Shown here: positions 42,640-52,269 of the stretch, piece after piece
Layout: each line of letters starts with the position of its first letter
How positions within the stretch are numbered: position 1 is the stretch's first letter
NCBI GenBank assembly: GCA_042408965.1
Contig: JBHOQN010000172.1
Location: 1 to 64,000, forward strand
DNA: 64,000 nucleotides
Direction of reading: 5' to 3'
Source of the DNA: Thermogemmatispora sp042408965
GTDB lineage: Bacteria > Chloroflexota > Ktedonobacteria > Ktedonobacterales > Ktedonobacteraceae
Notes under the pieces: model-generated
What the model was told of the DNA's origin: nothing
The model's input: only the letters and a program-made list of their open reading frames with translations
Database searches by the model: none
Translations under genes and position numbers: made by a program

Positions 42640-42831
42640 TCAGGAACGGCTCTCGCTCTCACCTGGAACAGCATACGATCTCGCAGCTCTACGGTGGCTG
42701 CGCAGCGTCACAAGAGCAATGACACTTCCGCTGATCAAAAGCACAACAGCCACCAGGAGCATTATCAAGAGCACAACACGCAAACCCTGACTATCAGAGG
42801 CATTCAGCAGGAAAATAGCCACGAATGGCAT
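42640..42831 (-). CDS. Small single-helix membrane protein
   Basis: 63 aa: a short hydrophobic start, then one strong membrane helix (about 18-42, V-V-L-L-I-M-L-L-V-A-V-V-L-L-I), then R-S-H-R-R-A-A-R-S, so the C-terminus is probably cytoplasmic. GAGG lies 8 nt before the ATG. It sits 50 nt upstream of the MFS gene on the same strand. Unknown function. Confidence 0.55.
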   Translation of the reverse strand: MPFVAIFLLNASDSQGLRVVLLIMLLVAVVLLISGSVIALVTLRSHRRAARSYAVPGESESRS

Positions 42832-43101
42832 AATGCAGTCCTCACTCGATCTGTCGCAAGAGTAGGTGGTGGATAGTTCCCCCGGACAGCTATTCTATCA
42901 TCAATCAGGACGTGACAGAGAGAAGGAAAGTAACGCTTCCTCCTGCCACGTCAGAAGAGGCGATGGGAGCAGCGCCGGGTCAGTATCTCGACGCTCCAGA
43001 GCATGAGCAGCGAGGAGAGCGGCCAGGGGAGCCAGTGAAGGAAGGTACGCTGACGCCCCTCTCATGCTCATGCTCAGGCACAGGTGGCCGGTCTGGCTCA
43101 G

Positions 43102-43767
43102 CTAGATGGAGCCTTTGTTCGCAGTCTCTAGGGCGAGACTGACCTGGTCTCCACGTAGAGGCTTTTCATAGCAACGGTACTGCCGGACAAGATACTCGCC
43201 AGCGCGCTCCACAAGCTGCACGCTGCCAGAGGACGGGGCTGGCAGCTCCTCCAGATCGAGAGCCAGCCGGTCGCTGCGCTGCCAGAGCTGCTGCGATGCG
43301 TTGAGCTTGATGATGACGCGCCAGAAGCTCCGCACCAGTCTGTAGCCCTCGCGCTCCAGTAACTGGCAGGCAGTCCTGTTGCTGCTGACCACCGTCGTCG
43401 TCAGCAGTCGCAGAGCAGCCTCACTGACCACGCGCGCTCGCTCCTCTGCCAGGCGCAGCAAGAGCGTACCTATACCACGACCTCGATAGGCCGGATGGAC
43501 GCAGACGCAGAGCGTCAAGCGCTCGCTCCCGGGCTTCTCAGACCAGATCGCAGCATAGCCTGCAACCTGTCCGCTGCGTGCGAGGATGAGCCAGGCATCG
43601 CTCTGCAGTTGAAAATCTGGCCGCTGCCAGACCAGGGCCAGGTCTTCCAGTTGATAGCCATCTATATTTCCCTCAGCCCGCGCACAGTCAGCGAGTAAGT
43701 CGCTGACGGCACCGAGATCAGCCGGTTCTGGAGCACGGGCCGTAAGATCGTGCAAGCAGATCGCCAT
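43102..43767 (-). CDS. GNAT-family N-acetyltransferase
   Basis: 221 aa. Acetyl-CoA motif A: V-H-P-A-Y-R-G-R-G-I-G-T-L-L-L-R-L-A. The second half ends with N-R-T-A-C-Q-L-L-E-R-E-G-Y-R-L-V, the usual GNAT motif B. The substrate cannot be told. Start at ATG 43767 with GGGAGG 6-7 nt upstream. Confidence 0.88.
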   Translation of the reverse strand: MAICLHDLTARAPEPADLGAVSDLLADCARAEGNIDGYQLEDLALVWQRPDFQLQSDAWLILARSGQVAGYAAIWSEKPGSERLTLCVCVHPAYRGRGIGTLLLRLAEERARVVSEAALRLLTTTVVSSNRTACQLLEREGYRLVRSFWRVIIKLNASQQLWQRSDRLALDLEELPAPSSGSVQLVERAGEYLVRQYRCYEKPLRGDQVSLALETANKGSI

Positions 43768-43978
43768 CACGTTCCTCCCTCCTTCAGCGAGGAGTGGCCC
43801 TCAGGAGAGCAGGTCTCTCTGCCTGAGAGCGAGGAAAGGCGAGGATGGCCCCTCAGCCGTCAGATCTCTGCTGCCTCTGTCACGTAGCTTTCAACGAGAT
43901 GAGAGAGAACAGCTCGCTCAAGATCCTGGAAGGACAAGGCCATTCGTCACCTGCTTCTCTTCACAAACAGTGGAACCA

Positions 43979-44815
43979 TTAACCATTCCTCTTGAGCTTT
44001 CCAGCTCGCTTTGCATAGCGCTCGGCAAGACCGAAGGCATAGACACTCAGTGGCACGCTCACCAGACCTGTAATGATCAGCGGCCAGGTGTAGCTCCAGA
44101 TCTCCGAGGACCAGATGGGCTTTCCCTGCATGATTCCCGCCCGCAGGCCATCCAGTACATAGGTGGCAGGAGAGATACGCGCGATCGGCTGCATCCAGCC
44201 GGGCAGGACAGAGATCGGATAGTAGACGCCAGAGACCAGCAAGAGAACGGCCCTGACAATGAAGGACATCTGCATCCCTTTCTCAGTGTAGAGCAGAGGA
44301 AGAATGGCGGCTCCGATGCCAAACCCAATGAATGAGATGCTTCCCAGCACGAGCATGAAGGCCGCTGTCAGGTAATTGGCGTGACTGAGATCCAGGTGAA
44401 AGAAGGCTGCAATGACCAGTAGCTGAATGACAGTGAAGAGCAGACCATGGGCAACTGCATACAGACAGCTACCAACCATGTGCGTGAAGCGCGAGATCGG
44501 CGCCATAAACGTGTACTCAATGGTGCCCTCCCAACGCTCCATATTGATGATGTCAGTCACACCGTCAAAGGTGATACTCAAGTAGGACCAGACCGAGGTA
44601 CCTATCACCAGGACCAGCAACAGGGAGTTGGTGTCAAATCTCACCTTTGAGCCAGTGATTTGATCAGCGGCTACTCCGATGAAGGTAACGCTGAGTGCAT
44701 TCACGATGTTGTAGACCAGCCAGACGATCTCCCACGCCCAGTAGCGCCTGGTCAGATTCCAGTTGCGCTCGAAGAAGGCATAGGTCGCACGTCCCCGATG
44801 CAATAAAGCAGACAT
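43979..44815 (-). CDS. ABC-2 type exporter permease
   Basis: 278 aa with six membrane helices and the ABC-2 layout (M-E-R-W-E-G-T-I-E-Y-T-F-M-A-P coupling region; G-V-Y-Y-P-I-S-V-L-P near the C-terminus). It follows the ATPase gene by 8 nt. Likely a drug, lipid or polysaccharide exporter; no specificity is visible. Confidence 0.9.
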   Translation of the reverse strand: MSALLHRGRATYAFFERNWNLTRRYWAWEIVWLVYNIVNALSVTFIGVAADQITGSKVRFDTNSLLLVLVIGTSVWSYLSITFDGVTDIINMERWEGTIEYTFMAPISRFTHMVGSCLYAVAHGLLFTVIQLLVIAAFFHLDLSHANYLTAAFMLVLGSISFIGFGIGAAILPLLYTEKGMQMSFIVRAVLLLVSGVYYPISVLPGWMQPIARISPATYVLDGLRAGIMQGKPIWSSEIWSYTWPLIITGLVSVPLSVYAFGLAERYAKRAGKLKRNG

Positions 44816-44823
44816 CGAATGTA

Positions 44824-45774
44824 TTACTCCTCTTCCTCTCTGATAGCTTCAAATGCCTCAAAAGCTTTTTCCCACCCACCATAGCGGCGGATATCTTCCT
44901 CAGTGATCAGGTGCGCTACTGTGTAGTGCATAAAAACTTCATGCATGCTCACAGGGGTGGTGAGACCACGCCGCTCCTTCACCGAGCGCTTGAGGTGCTC
45001 CACCGTATCCAGTGCCGTCACGCGCCCCTGATCGATAATCGCCACACGGTCACAGAGGGCTTCGGCCTCATCCATATCATGGGTGGTCAGCAGGATCGTC
45101 GCATCGTGTACCTCACGTAACTCTTTCACAAAGTTCTGTACATCGATCTTCGAGCGAGGATCAAGTCCAGTTGTAGGTTCATCAAGGAGTAGCACCACGG
45201 GAGATGTCAGAAAAGCGCGCGCAATAGCTACCTTCTGCTGCATACCGCGAGACATATCCTCCAGGGGCTGCTTGATGCGGTCCTGCTTGATGCCCAGGCG
45301 TGTCAGGATACTGACGATTCTGGCCCGGGCCTCTCGCGCAGGCATATTGTAGAGGCGGGCAGTGTAGAGCAGGTTCTCCATCGGCGAGAGCTTCTTGAAG
45401 AAGGAGGCCTCGACACTCACACGGTTGATCAAGCGCCGCACAATGGCCTCATCCTTTACCACATCATAGCCGAAGATGCTCACACGGCCGCTATCGGGGA
45501 TCAGCAATGTTGAGAGAATACGAATCAGAGTGGACTTACCTGAGCCGTTCGAGCCGAGAATGCCAACGATCTCGCCGCGCTTAATGCTCAGGTTGACATG
45601 ATCCACTGCCCTCACTTCTCGCTTGCGCGTCGCATTCGCTTTCTCCGGCCAGAGCCGCCAGGCATGCCCTTTCTTGAAGACCTTGGTGACATCCTCTACC
45701 ACCACCGCATCTCTGTTGAGATGAATGGCAATATTGTTAGAGAGCTGTATCTCTGCCACACCTCGTATGGCCAT
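44824..45774 (-). CDS. ABC exporter ATP-binding protein
   Basis: 316 aa. Walker A G-S-N-G-S-G-K-S-T, signature region M-S-R-G-M-Q-Q-K-V (a variant of LSGGQ), Walker B L-L-L-D-E-P-T-T-G-L-D-P, and switch histidine in L-T-T-H-D-M-D-E-A. It has an N-terminal extension of ~40 residues before Walker A. AAAGGAGGT stands 8 nt before the ATG. First of the two-gene operon. Confidence 0.93.
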   Translation of the reverse strand: MAIRGVAEIQLSNNIAIHLNRDAVVVEDVTKVFKKGHAWRLWPEKANATRKREVRAVDHVNLSIKRGEIVGILGSNGSGKSTLIRILSTLLIPDSGRVSIFGYDVVKDEAIVRRLINRVSVEASFFKKLSPMENLLYTARLYNMPAREARARIVSILTRLGIKQDRIKQPLEDMSRGMQQKVAIARAFLTSPVVLLLDEPTTGLDPRSKIDVQNFVKELREVHDATILLTTHDMDEAEALCDRVAIIDQGRVTALDTVEHLKRSVKERRGLTTPVSMHEVFMHYTVAHLITEEDIRRYGGWEKAFEAFEAIREEEE

Positions 45775-46052
45775 GAATAAGAACCTCCTTTGCTGTAACC
45801 AGAGAGGTCGTCTGCGTCAACTTCTCTGGTATAAGGCCTGCGCCAGCAGCCTGCATCGTCCAGTTGCTCAGCACCTCTCCTGGACAAAGGGGCTAGGCTG
45901 CGCGAGTGCAAGGGAAACGATCGCTCAGATATCGCCACCGCAGTCTATCTCTCTGATCCTGCCATCTTCTGTCCTCATCATTACACATTCCTTCGTTCAC
46001 AGGCCAAAACACAACCAAATACAAGCCCATCAGCCCCCTGAAAAAAGGCGAC
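45775..46052. other. Intergenic region before the ABC operon
   Basis: No convincing gene or RNA element is seen. It probably holds the ABC operon promoter on the minus strand and ends at the terminator below. Confidence 0.5.
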
Positions 46053-46099
46053 AAAAAACCGCGGGACTGATTTTATTTTTTCGTCAGTGCCCACGGTTC
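46053..46099 (-). terminator. Intrinsic terminator of the small-peptide transcript
   Basis: Minus strand hairpin AACCGTGGGCACTGA / TCAGTCCCGCGGTT (arms 46085-46099 and 46058-46071, one mismatch and one bulge), followed by TTTTTTG. It lies 39 nt after the stop of the 46138-46353 frame, which indicates transcription through that frame. Confidence 0.75.
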
Positions 46100-46137
46100 G
46101 GGGGTTCTCAATCGCTCACGGGCGATAGTTGACTGCA

Positions 46138-46353
46138 TCACCCTCCGGTATATCTATCTGCAGGAGGGGGAGAAGCCCCTGTAATGGGCGGACTGACGCC
46201 ATATCCCATGGGATCGAGCACCACGAGCAGGTTGGGAGTAGAGCCGGCGAAGGGCGCAATAATCCCAGGGACCATGACGCTCATGCATGAGCGCAGGGTG
46301 GCCAGAAGCGGCCAGCAGCAGCTGGTCCTCAGCAGGCAGCAGTTAGCCCTCAT
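46138..46353 (-). CDS. Possible 71-residue membrane-associated peptide
   Basis: M-R-A-N-C-C-L-L-R then a hydrophobic, cysteine-rich half (six Cys) and a proline/glycine tail (P-P-I-T-G-A-S-P-P-P-A-D-R-Y). GGGAGGA stands 8 nt before the ATG and an intrinsic terminator follows the stop. No family recognised; could be coincidental coding within an untranslated transcript. Confidence 0.4.
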   Translation of the reverse strand: MRANCCLLRTSCCWPLLATLRSCMSVMVPGIIAPFAGSTPNLLVVLDPMGYGVSPPITGASPPPADRYTGG

Positions 46354-46605
46354 TGGCGCTTCCTCCCTTCTGTTCTGTGTTCATAGGTGGCTCTCTTCTA
46401 TCCCTCAGATAGTGGTTGTCCTGGTGGGTCCCACGTATGGAACCCCAACACTGGTGGACCAGGGTCAGCAATAGCCAGGCCTGATTCGCACCATACCTTG
46501 TACGAGTATACTCTGAAAAGCTGGTCCTGTCAAGGGCGCTCTCCTGCGTCTGCGGGCCTTCGGTTGCCCGCCGGTCAGCCTGCAGGCAGCGATGAGGCGG
46601 CGATC

Positions 46606-46971
46606 CTACTGCTGACTCTCTCTCTGCTTCACAAATTGAGCAAGCTGTCCCTGCTGGATAATCTTAGCTACTTCTATATGGTGCTGGATCGCCTCCTGGG
46701 GTGTAGCACTGCTCTGCTCGTAGAGGACGAGTCGGTACAGCGTCAGGTAGCCGCTCTGTTGTGGATAGACGGCAGTCACAAAGCCTCGTCCCAGACGTCG
46801 ATCGTCGAAGGTGGCCAGCACATAGCGCCTGCCATCGGGGGCCACGACGACGTGACGCGCAAGGTCCAGCACCTGGAGCTTCACGGGATAGGTATCGGGT
46901 ATGTCAAGCGTCTGCTGCCGGGCAGCAGCAATCGCCTGCTGATCTTGATCTTTAACGACACGATCGATCAT
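46606..46971 (-). CDS. Hypothetical 121-residue protein
   Basis: Mixed alpha/beta, soluble: V-K-L-Q-V-L-D-L, then the strand pair H-V-V-V-A-P-D-G-R-R-Y-V-L-A-T-F-D, later Y-L-T-L-Y-R-L-V-L-Y, and a glutamine-rich C-terminal helix. A purine-rich GGAGTAGAGAGAG run precedes the ATG. No family recognised. Confidence 0.55.
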   Translation of the reverse strand: MIDRVVKDQDQQAIAAARQQTLDIPDTYPVKLQVLDLARHVVVAPDGRRYVLATFDDRRLGRGFVTAVYPQQSGYLTLYRLVLYEQSSATPQEAIQHHIEVAKIIQQGQLAQFVKQRESQQ

Positions 46972-46997
46972 ACTCTCTCTACTCCATACAGATCAGC

Positions 46998-47044
46998 TAA
47001 AAAATAGCGCACGCCACCCCGACTTTCGGAAATTCGAGGGTGGC
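46998..47044 (-). terminator. Possible terminator of the moxR-tgpA operon
   Basis: Minus strand GCCACCC / GGGTGGC stem (arms 47038-47044 and 47013-47019) with an 18-nt inner region, followed after 10 nt by TTTTTT. It is about 190 nt beyond the tgpA stop and just before the next gene. Confidence 0.5.
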
Positions 47045-47230
47045 ATAGTACAGTTTAACGAAAGACGGGCGGCAGGTCAAGAGCACAGGAGAGAGCGCGG
47101 GATCACCTTGATCAGGGCGTCCCACAGACTCAGCAGGCGGTCCCCTCGTGAGTGCGCTGCGGGGACCGCACAGCGAAGATGGAAGCGGTCCCCTGCAGCC
47201 ATCAGCAGAGGCCACTCTGCGGGTCAGCGC

Positions 47231-49720
47231 TCAGAGGTCCTCTACGACAGTGGAGGACGGCAGCTCCACAGGAAGCCGACGAGCATGCAGCCGCCTGAAG
47301 TGCTCCGCGAGCCAGAGACCGAAGCGTAACGGCAGCCTCCCCAGCACGTAGGGGTGACGCAGCAGATAGAAGAAGAAGCGCGGCTGGATCTGTCGCCAGA
47401 GCGCAGGAGCTTCGCGGGCCTCGCCAGAGCGCGCAGGATGCTCGGGACTCTCGGGAGGGGCCCAGAGATCGCGCACATAGAGATCTCCCAGGCGTTCAAG
47501 GGCCGCCGCCTGATCGGGCGCGGCCTGGCTGATGCGCCGAAGATACTCATAGGGCGTCTCAGCACGGCGTATCTCCAGTCCGGCCCAGCTCGCCAGCAGG
47601 CAGAGACGTCCGTATACCTGCATCGGCAGGCGCAGGTTGCGGAAGAGACGTCGCCACCAGAGAGCAAAGAGCAGCACCAGACAAGCTCCCAGCAGACCCA
47701 GGCTCACAAGCGTATAACTCAGGGACTGCTGCCAGCTCGGTCCTGTCTGCTGACTCCCCGTATCTGTTCCCGTATTGCCTTCATCAGGCGCAGGCAGACG
47801 ACGCCCACGGCTGGCATCGGCGCTGTTCAGGCTCCCGGTGCTGCCAGGCAGCGTGTTGGAGGTCGTGCTGTTGAATTGATTCGGCAGGGGACGTGAAAAA
47901 GCGGGGAAACCGGGAGAGGGTTCAAAATTGATCCAGCCATAGCCAGCAAAGTAGATCTGGGTCCAGGCATGAGCCTGGGTGCCACGCACGACCCACTGGC
48001 GCGTCGTCGCATCGTACTCACCAGGCGCATAGCCTGTGACGACGCGCGCCGGAATGCCTAGCATGCGCGCCATAATGGCCATCGCCGTCGCAAAGTAGTT
48101 GCAGAAAGCCCGATGCCCGCTGCGGAAGAGCAGCCAGGAGACCGGTTCATCGCCGGGCGGCAGATGGACATCGACCGAATAGGTATAGCTGCGGAAGTAC
48201 TGCTCCAGGGCCTGGGCTTTGTCATACATGGTATGGGCATCAGCAGTGATCTGCTGCGCCAGGAGGCGAATATTGGGATCAAGGTGCTGTGGCAGTTGCA
48301 GATAGGTCTGCAGGATAGATGGATCATAGTAGGTGAGTGGAGGAGTGCCCTGGAAGTTGGGCGGCAACTGCGGAGCAGTGCTCGGCATGGGCACCGACTC
48401 CAGCGTTTTGACGTCAGCCGAGGAGCTGTAGGACTGCACCGTGTAGTGTTCACCCGCCGCCAGACGGCCGCCTTTGCTCATCACCGCGACGATGTTGCCA
48501 GATACCTTATCGACCTCCACAACGGCTGGCTGATCCACACTGCCAATCTGCCAGGGACCGAAGAGATAGGGTTGCTGCTCGCCTGGTGGATTCTGCACGG
48601 TGACATGTAGCGTCACCACGTGAACCAGCGACGCCTCAGCCGGTATCTGCTGCCCTTTATCGATAGGAATGTTATAGGTCGGGCTGCTGGACCAGCCATG
48701 CCCATCATAGACGTCGTAGGTCAGGGAGGCGATGTACTGGCCACCCTCGCTGCTAGTCACCCGAAAGACAACATCATCATTGAGATGTGGATTGCCCCCC
48801 AGGGTCAGGGAGCTGGTAAAGTTGCCGTGATTGGAGGGAATGCTGCCCCCGTCAACGGCAATCAGGCGATTCCAGAGATTCTGGACCTGCACCCAGGGGT
48901 TCGCATCGGCACTCCAGATCTGCGCGGCATAGGCATTGGTATAGTCACCCGGCAGGAGGCTGGCCACGATCAGAATGGCCAGGGAGACCAGCAAACCAGC
49001 CTGCATGAAATCCCAGCTCAGATCGTCCGCACAGCGCAGACCGAGACGCTTCCAGCGCCGCATCGCTTCGAGGAGCGAAAAACGTAGCAGGAGCAGCATG
49101 GAGGCGAAGAGAAAGACAAAGAGAAAGACCAGGTAACCGATCGGCTCATTGCTGAGGTTGATGAGCAGCACCACCCCATTCAGCAGGATCATGATGAGCG
49201 GGCTGCGTGTGCGAGAGACCAGCCAGATGCTGGAGTAGGCCAGCAGAAAACCCAGGGCTGTGATCAGCAGGAGGAAGATCGAATCATCGCCACTGGTGCC
49301 ACCATTGAGGGCGACGCCCACCCAGGCACGCAGGGCGTTTATCAGGAGTGGTACATTGCCGTTAAAATCAGCGCTGGAGGTCTGCCAGATGGCCACCAGC
49401 AGGCCCAGCCCTCCGGCTAGCAGATGGGTCAGCAGACGCGGCAGATAGGGCTGGCGCGCGGCGATCAGACCGCAGAGGAGACCGAGCGCGGTGGTAAGCG
49501 TCAGTACCTCAAGGTGCTCAACCCAGCCGGCCGCCTGGACGGACCAGATGGTGCTGTAGACAATGGTAATGACCAGACAGAGCGAGAAGTAGCCATCATC
49601 GGGATGCAGATAGTCTTTGAGAGAGGGCCGACGCACAGACTGTTTCTTCTGGGGAGCCCGACCGTTGCGCTCCGGTCCCGAGACAAGGTGTGACAGTTGA
49701 TCAACGGTCGCCTGGCCCAT
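47231..49720 (-). CDS. TgpA-like transmembrane transglutaminase
   Basis: 829 aa. About six N-terminal membrane helices with a DUF3488-like segment, a large extracytoplasmic part, the transglutaminase core (G-H-R-A-F-C-N-Y-F-A catalytic Cys; A-H-A-W-T-Q-I-Y-F catalytic His; I-N-F-E-P-S-P-G with Glu where Asp is usual), a Thr/Ser/Gly linker, one membrane helix (about 655-680) and a cytoplasmic DUF4129-like tail. The ATG at 49720 is chosen because GGAGGTC lies 8 nt upstream, within the end of the DUF58 gene. The substrate is unknown; the moxR-DUF58-tgpA set is common in bacteria. Confidence 0.88.
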   Translation of the reverse strand: MGQATVDQLSHLVSGPERNGRAPQKKQSVRRPSLKDYLHPDDGYFSLCLVITIVYSTIWSVQAAGWVEHLEVLTLTTALGLLCGLIAARQPYLPRLLTHLLAGGLGLLVAIWQTSSADFNGNVPLLINALRAWVGVALNGGTSGDDSIFLLLITALGFLLAYSSIWLVSRTRSPLIMILLNGVVLLINLSNEPIGYLVFLFVFLFASMLLLLRFSLLEAMRRWKRLGLRCADDLSWDFMQAGLLVSLAILIVASLLPGDYTNAYAAQIWSADANPWVQVQNLWNRLIAVDGGSIPSNHGNFTSSLTLGGNPHLNDDVVFRVTSSEGGQYIASLTYDVYDGHGWSSSPTYNIPIDKGQQIPAEASLVHVVTLHVTVQNPPGEQQPYLFGPWQIGSVDQPAVVEVDKVSGNIVAVMSKGGRLAAGEHYTVQSYSSSADVKTLESVPMPSTAPQLPPNFQGTPPLTYYDPSILQTYLQLPQHLDPNIRLLAQQITADAHTMYDKAQALEQYFRSYTYSVDVHLPPGDEPVSWLLFRSGHRAFCNYFATAMAIMARMLGIPARVVTGYAPGEYDATTRQWVVRGTQAHAWTQIYFAGYGWINFEPSPGFPAFSRPLPNQFNSTTSNTLPGSTGSLNSADASRGRRLPAPDEGNTGTDTGSQQTGPSWQQSLSYTLVSLGLLGACLVLLFALWWRRLFRNLRLPMQVYGRLCLLASWAGLEIRRAETPYEYLRRISQAAPDQAAALERLGDLYVRDLWAPPESPEHPARSGEAREAPALWRQIQPRFFFYLLRHPYVLGRLPLRFGLWLAEHFRRLHARRLPVELPSSTVVEDL

Positions 49721-49722
49721 AA

Positions 49723-50946
49723 TCATGACCTCCATTGCATATAGCGCGTTGCCGGGCCGCGCTCAAGCACTTCTGTCAGCGCGTCGCCGCACTTGATGCG
49801 CAGCACAGGGATTCCGGCGCCTTCCAGCAGAGCAAGCGTATCTTCATCTGCGGGCCGGCCCTCAAATGAGGCCGCATCGAGTCCGATGACCGCTACCTGC
49901 ACACCCCGGCGCTGGAGATGCTTCACCCCCTCGTGCCAGTCGCGCGAGGTCGAGGGAGTGATCACAATCGCGGCCGTGTTTCTGCCGAAGTGCAGCGCGT
50001 CCAGAGCCAGGGCCTCTTTCAGATCCGGTCCCGGGCCAGCCCTGACCACAGCTAGCAGCTCCAGAATGCGCTCAATCTGGCGATCACCACGATCCAGTGA
50101 GAGAAACTCGCGGCGCTCGCCGTTCACAATAAAGCCAAGCGAGAGGTCCTGATGCAGCAGGTACACCGCGAGCGAGGCGGCGATCGTCACTCCATACTCT
50201 TCGGTCGATAGCTCTCCTTCGCCCGCCTGCACCTCCTGGTGAAGATCGAGAACGATCCAGATATCCATAGCTGGATCGAGATCGAACTCCTTCACCATCA
50301 ACTTAGTATAATGGGCCGTCGATGGCCAGTGAATGCGGCTGAGCGAATCGCCACTGACGTACTCGCGGATCGTGGTGGCGTTCGTCGTGGTATGCAAGGC
50401 GCAGCGGGCGCTGCGACCCTTGCCAGGCAGCCCCCCCGTGAAAAATGCGAAGCCGCTCAGCGGCAGCACACGCGGAAGGACCAGGAGCTCATAGGCCGGC
50501 GAGAGGAGGCTATAGCGGCGGAAGAGGCCGAAGGGATCGCCGCTGCTGGCGATGACGGGTCCCAACTGAAAACGTCCCCGCTGGCGGCAGACGGTGCGCG
50601 CGCGCCAGAGGGCTCGCTTGCGCCCCCCCATGCTCGCCACATAGCCCGCCCGATGACCAGGCAGCGTTGAGCCATCGACCACCTGCACCCATAGCTTGGG
50701 CAGCACACTGACATTGTCGAGCATCAGACGCTCATCGAAGGTCTCCCCCACCTGGACACGTCCAAATGGCGCGGCCCGATGAAAGATCAAGCCACGCAGG
50801 CTGTAAGAGGCCCAGGCGAGCGAGAGCAAAAAGATGGTCAGCAGCACATAGGTCACGATATAGAGGGCCTTCCAACCGCTACTCAGCGCAAAGAAGCCCA
50901 GGAGAAGAATGAGAAGCACCAGAAACAGGGTCTGCCAGCTCCGCAT
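49723..50946 (-). CDS. DUF58-family protein
   Basis: 407 aa. Two N-terminal membrane helices (about 5-45) then a soluble domain with the DUF58 signature R-E-Y-V-S-G-D-S-L-S-R-I-H-W-P-S-T-A and a von Willebrand A-like fold. In this operon type it works with the MoxR ATPase, probably in envelope protein maturation. It is 3 nt after moxR and overlaps the tgpA ribosome site. Confidence 0.92.
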   Translation of the reverse strand: MRSWQTLFLVLLILLLGFFALSSGWKALYIVTYVLLTIFLLSLAWASYSLRGLIFHRAAPFGRVQVGETFDERLMLDNVSVLPKLWVQVVDGSTLPGHRAGYVASMGGRKRALWRARTVCRQRGRFQLGPVIASSGDPFGLFRRYSLLSPAYELLVLPRVLPLSGFAFFTGGLPGKGRSARCALHTTTNATTIREYVSGDSLSRIHWPSTAHYTKLMVKEFDLDPAMDIWIVLDLHQEVQAGEGELSTEEYGVTIAASLAVYLLHQDLSLGFIVNGERREFLSLDRGDRQIERILELLAVVRAGPGPDLKEALALDALHFGRNTAAIVITPSTSRDWHEGVKHLQRRGVQVAVIGLDAASFEGRPADEDTLALLEGAGIPVLRIKCGDALTEVLERGPATRYMQWRS

Positions 50947-50949
50947 AGG

Positions 50950-51921
50950 TCAGCGCGCCTTTCCGCCTCCCACCCAGGCCCCCGGTACGGGCAGGGACTG
51001 CAGAATCTCATCCAGGATAGCCGTCGAGCTAATCGAGCGGACACGGGCCGCAGGCGTCACGATGAGACGATGAGCCAGGGTGGGCTTGACCAGCAGCTTC
51101 ACGTCATCAGGAATGACATAGCTTCGTCCGCGAATGGCCGCCAGAGCCTGAGCCGCGCGGAAGAGAGCCAACGAGCCGCGCGGACTGGCGCCGAGATAGA
51201 TATTGTTGTGTGTGCGTGTTGCATTGGCGATCGCCACAATATACTCGCGGATAGACTGTTCAACGTGAATGGTACGCACCTGCCTCTGGATCTCGAGCAG
51301 TTCACTGGCTGTCATAATCTGCTGCAGATCATCCAGGGGATGATGCAACTGATGGCTATTCAAAATGTTGATCTCATCGCCGGGCGCGGGATAGCCCAGG
51401 CTGATATTCATCATGAAGCGATCAAGCTGCGCTTCCGGCAGAGGAAAGGTGCCCTCATACTCGATGGGATTCTGTGTCGCCATCACCATGAAGGGTTCTG
51501 GCAGCGTGTAAGTCAGTCCATCGACGGTGATCTGAGACTCCTCCATCGCCTCCAGCAGAGCCGACTGCGTTTTCGGAGTGGCGCGGTTGATCTCGTCTGC
51601 CAGTACGATCTGGGCCATGATCGGCCCCGGGCGAAACTCAAAATTGCCCGTTTTCTGATTGTAGATCGAGACACCGGTCACATCGCTGGGCAGCAGATCG
51701 GGCGTAAACTGGATGCGCTTGAACGAACACCCGATCGAGCGTGCAATGGACTTGGTGAGCACGGTTTTGCCAACACCGGGCACATCCTCAATGAGAACAT
51801 GACCACGGCAGATGACGGCGATCAGGCTGAAGGTCACTGCCTCAGCCTTCCCGACAATGACACTCTCGACATTCTTAATGACCCGTTGTACAGCGGCAGC
51901 AAGATCCTGTACTGACTGCAT
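50950..51921 (-). CDS. MoxR-family AAA ATPase
   Basis: 323 aa. Walker A region G-V-G-K-T-V-L, V-L-A-D-E-I-N-R-A-T-P-K-T-Q (Walker B with MoxR signature), M-A-T-Q-N-P-I-E-Y-E-G-T (sensor 1) and G-A-S-P-R-G-S-L-A-L (sensor 2). It is first in the operon with the DUF58 and transglutaminase genes. Confidence 0.93.
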   Translation of the reverse strand: MQSVQDLAAAVQRVIKNVESVIVGKAEAVTFSLIAVICRGHVLIEDVPGVGKTVLTKSIARSIGCSFKRIQFTPDLLPSDVTGVSIYNQKTGNFEFRPGPIMAQIVLADEINRATPKTQSALLEAMEESQITVDGLTYTLPEPFMVMATQNPIEYEGTFPLPEAQLDRFMMNISLGYPAPGDEINILNSHQLHHPLDDLQQIMTASELLEIQRQVRTIHVEQSIREYIVAIANATRTHNNIYLGASPRGSLALFRAAQALAAIRGRSYVIPDDVKLLVKPTLAHRLIVTPAARVRSISSTAILDEILQSLPVPGAWVGGGKAR

Positions 51922-52269
51922 GCTCTACTCTCCGATAGGAATGCGGAGGCCAACACCTCGACACTCAAACTTGCTTCCATAGTTTACCACACAGAAAGCG
52001 CTCTTCCGTAGATACTCTCGCATAGCCAGTAGCAACATGAACAACGCGAGTGGCGCCTGCGCTACGAGCAGGGTTTCGTTGCCTCCAGCCCTCCTGTAAT
52101 AACGTCAGCACTTAGCATCTGATTGCATCCTGAGAGCAGTCTAGCAAATGTTGCTGAATTTTAGCTGAAGATGCGCCGCGCCCGTCGCGCCACACGAGCA
52201 ACGAGCGTCTCCCCTATCAGGGTCAGGGAGGTGCAAAGGGACTATGCTCACCGGGACAACTATGCTATT
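51922..52269. other. Divergent intergenic region moxR/acylphosphatase
   Basis: About 350 nt. A minus-strand TGG-TAAACT near 51984-51992 and plus-strand TATGCT / TATTAT hexamers at 52261-52271 could serve as -10 elements, but no -35 partners are obvious. No gene or structured RNA recognised. Confidence 0.45.
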
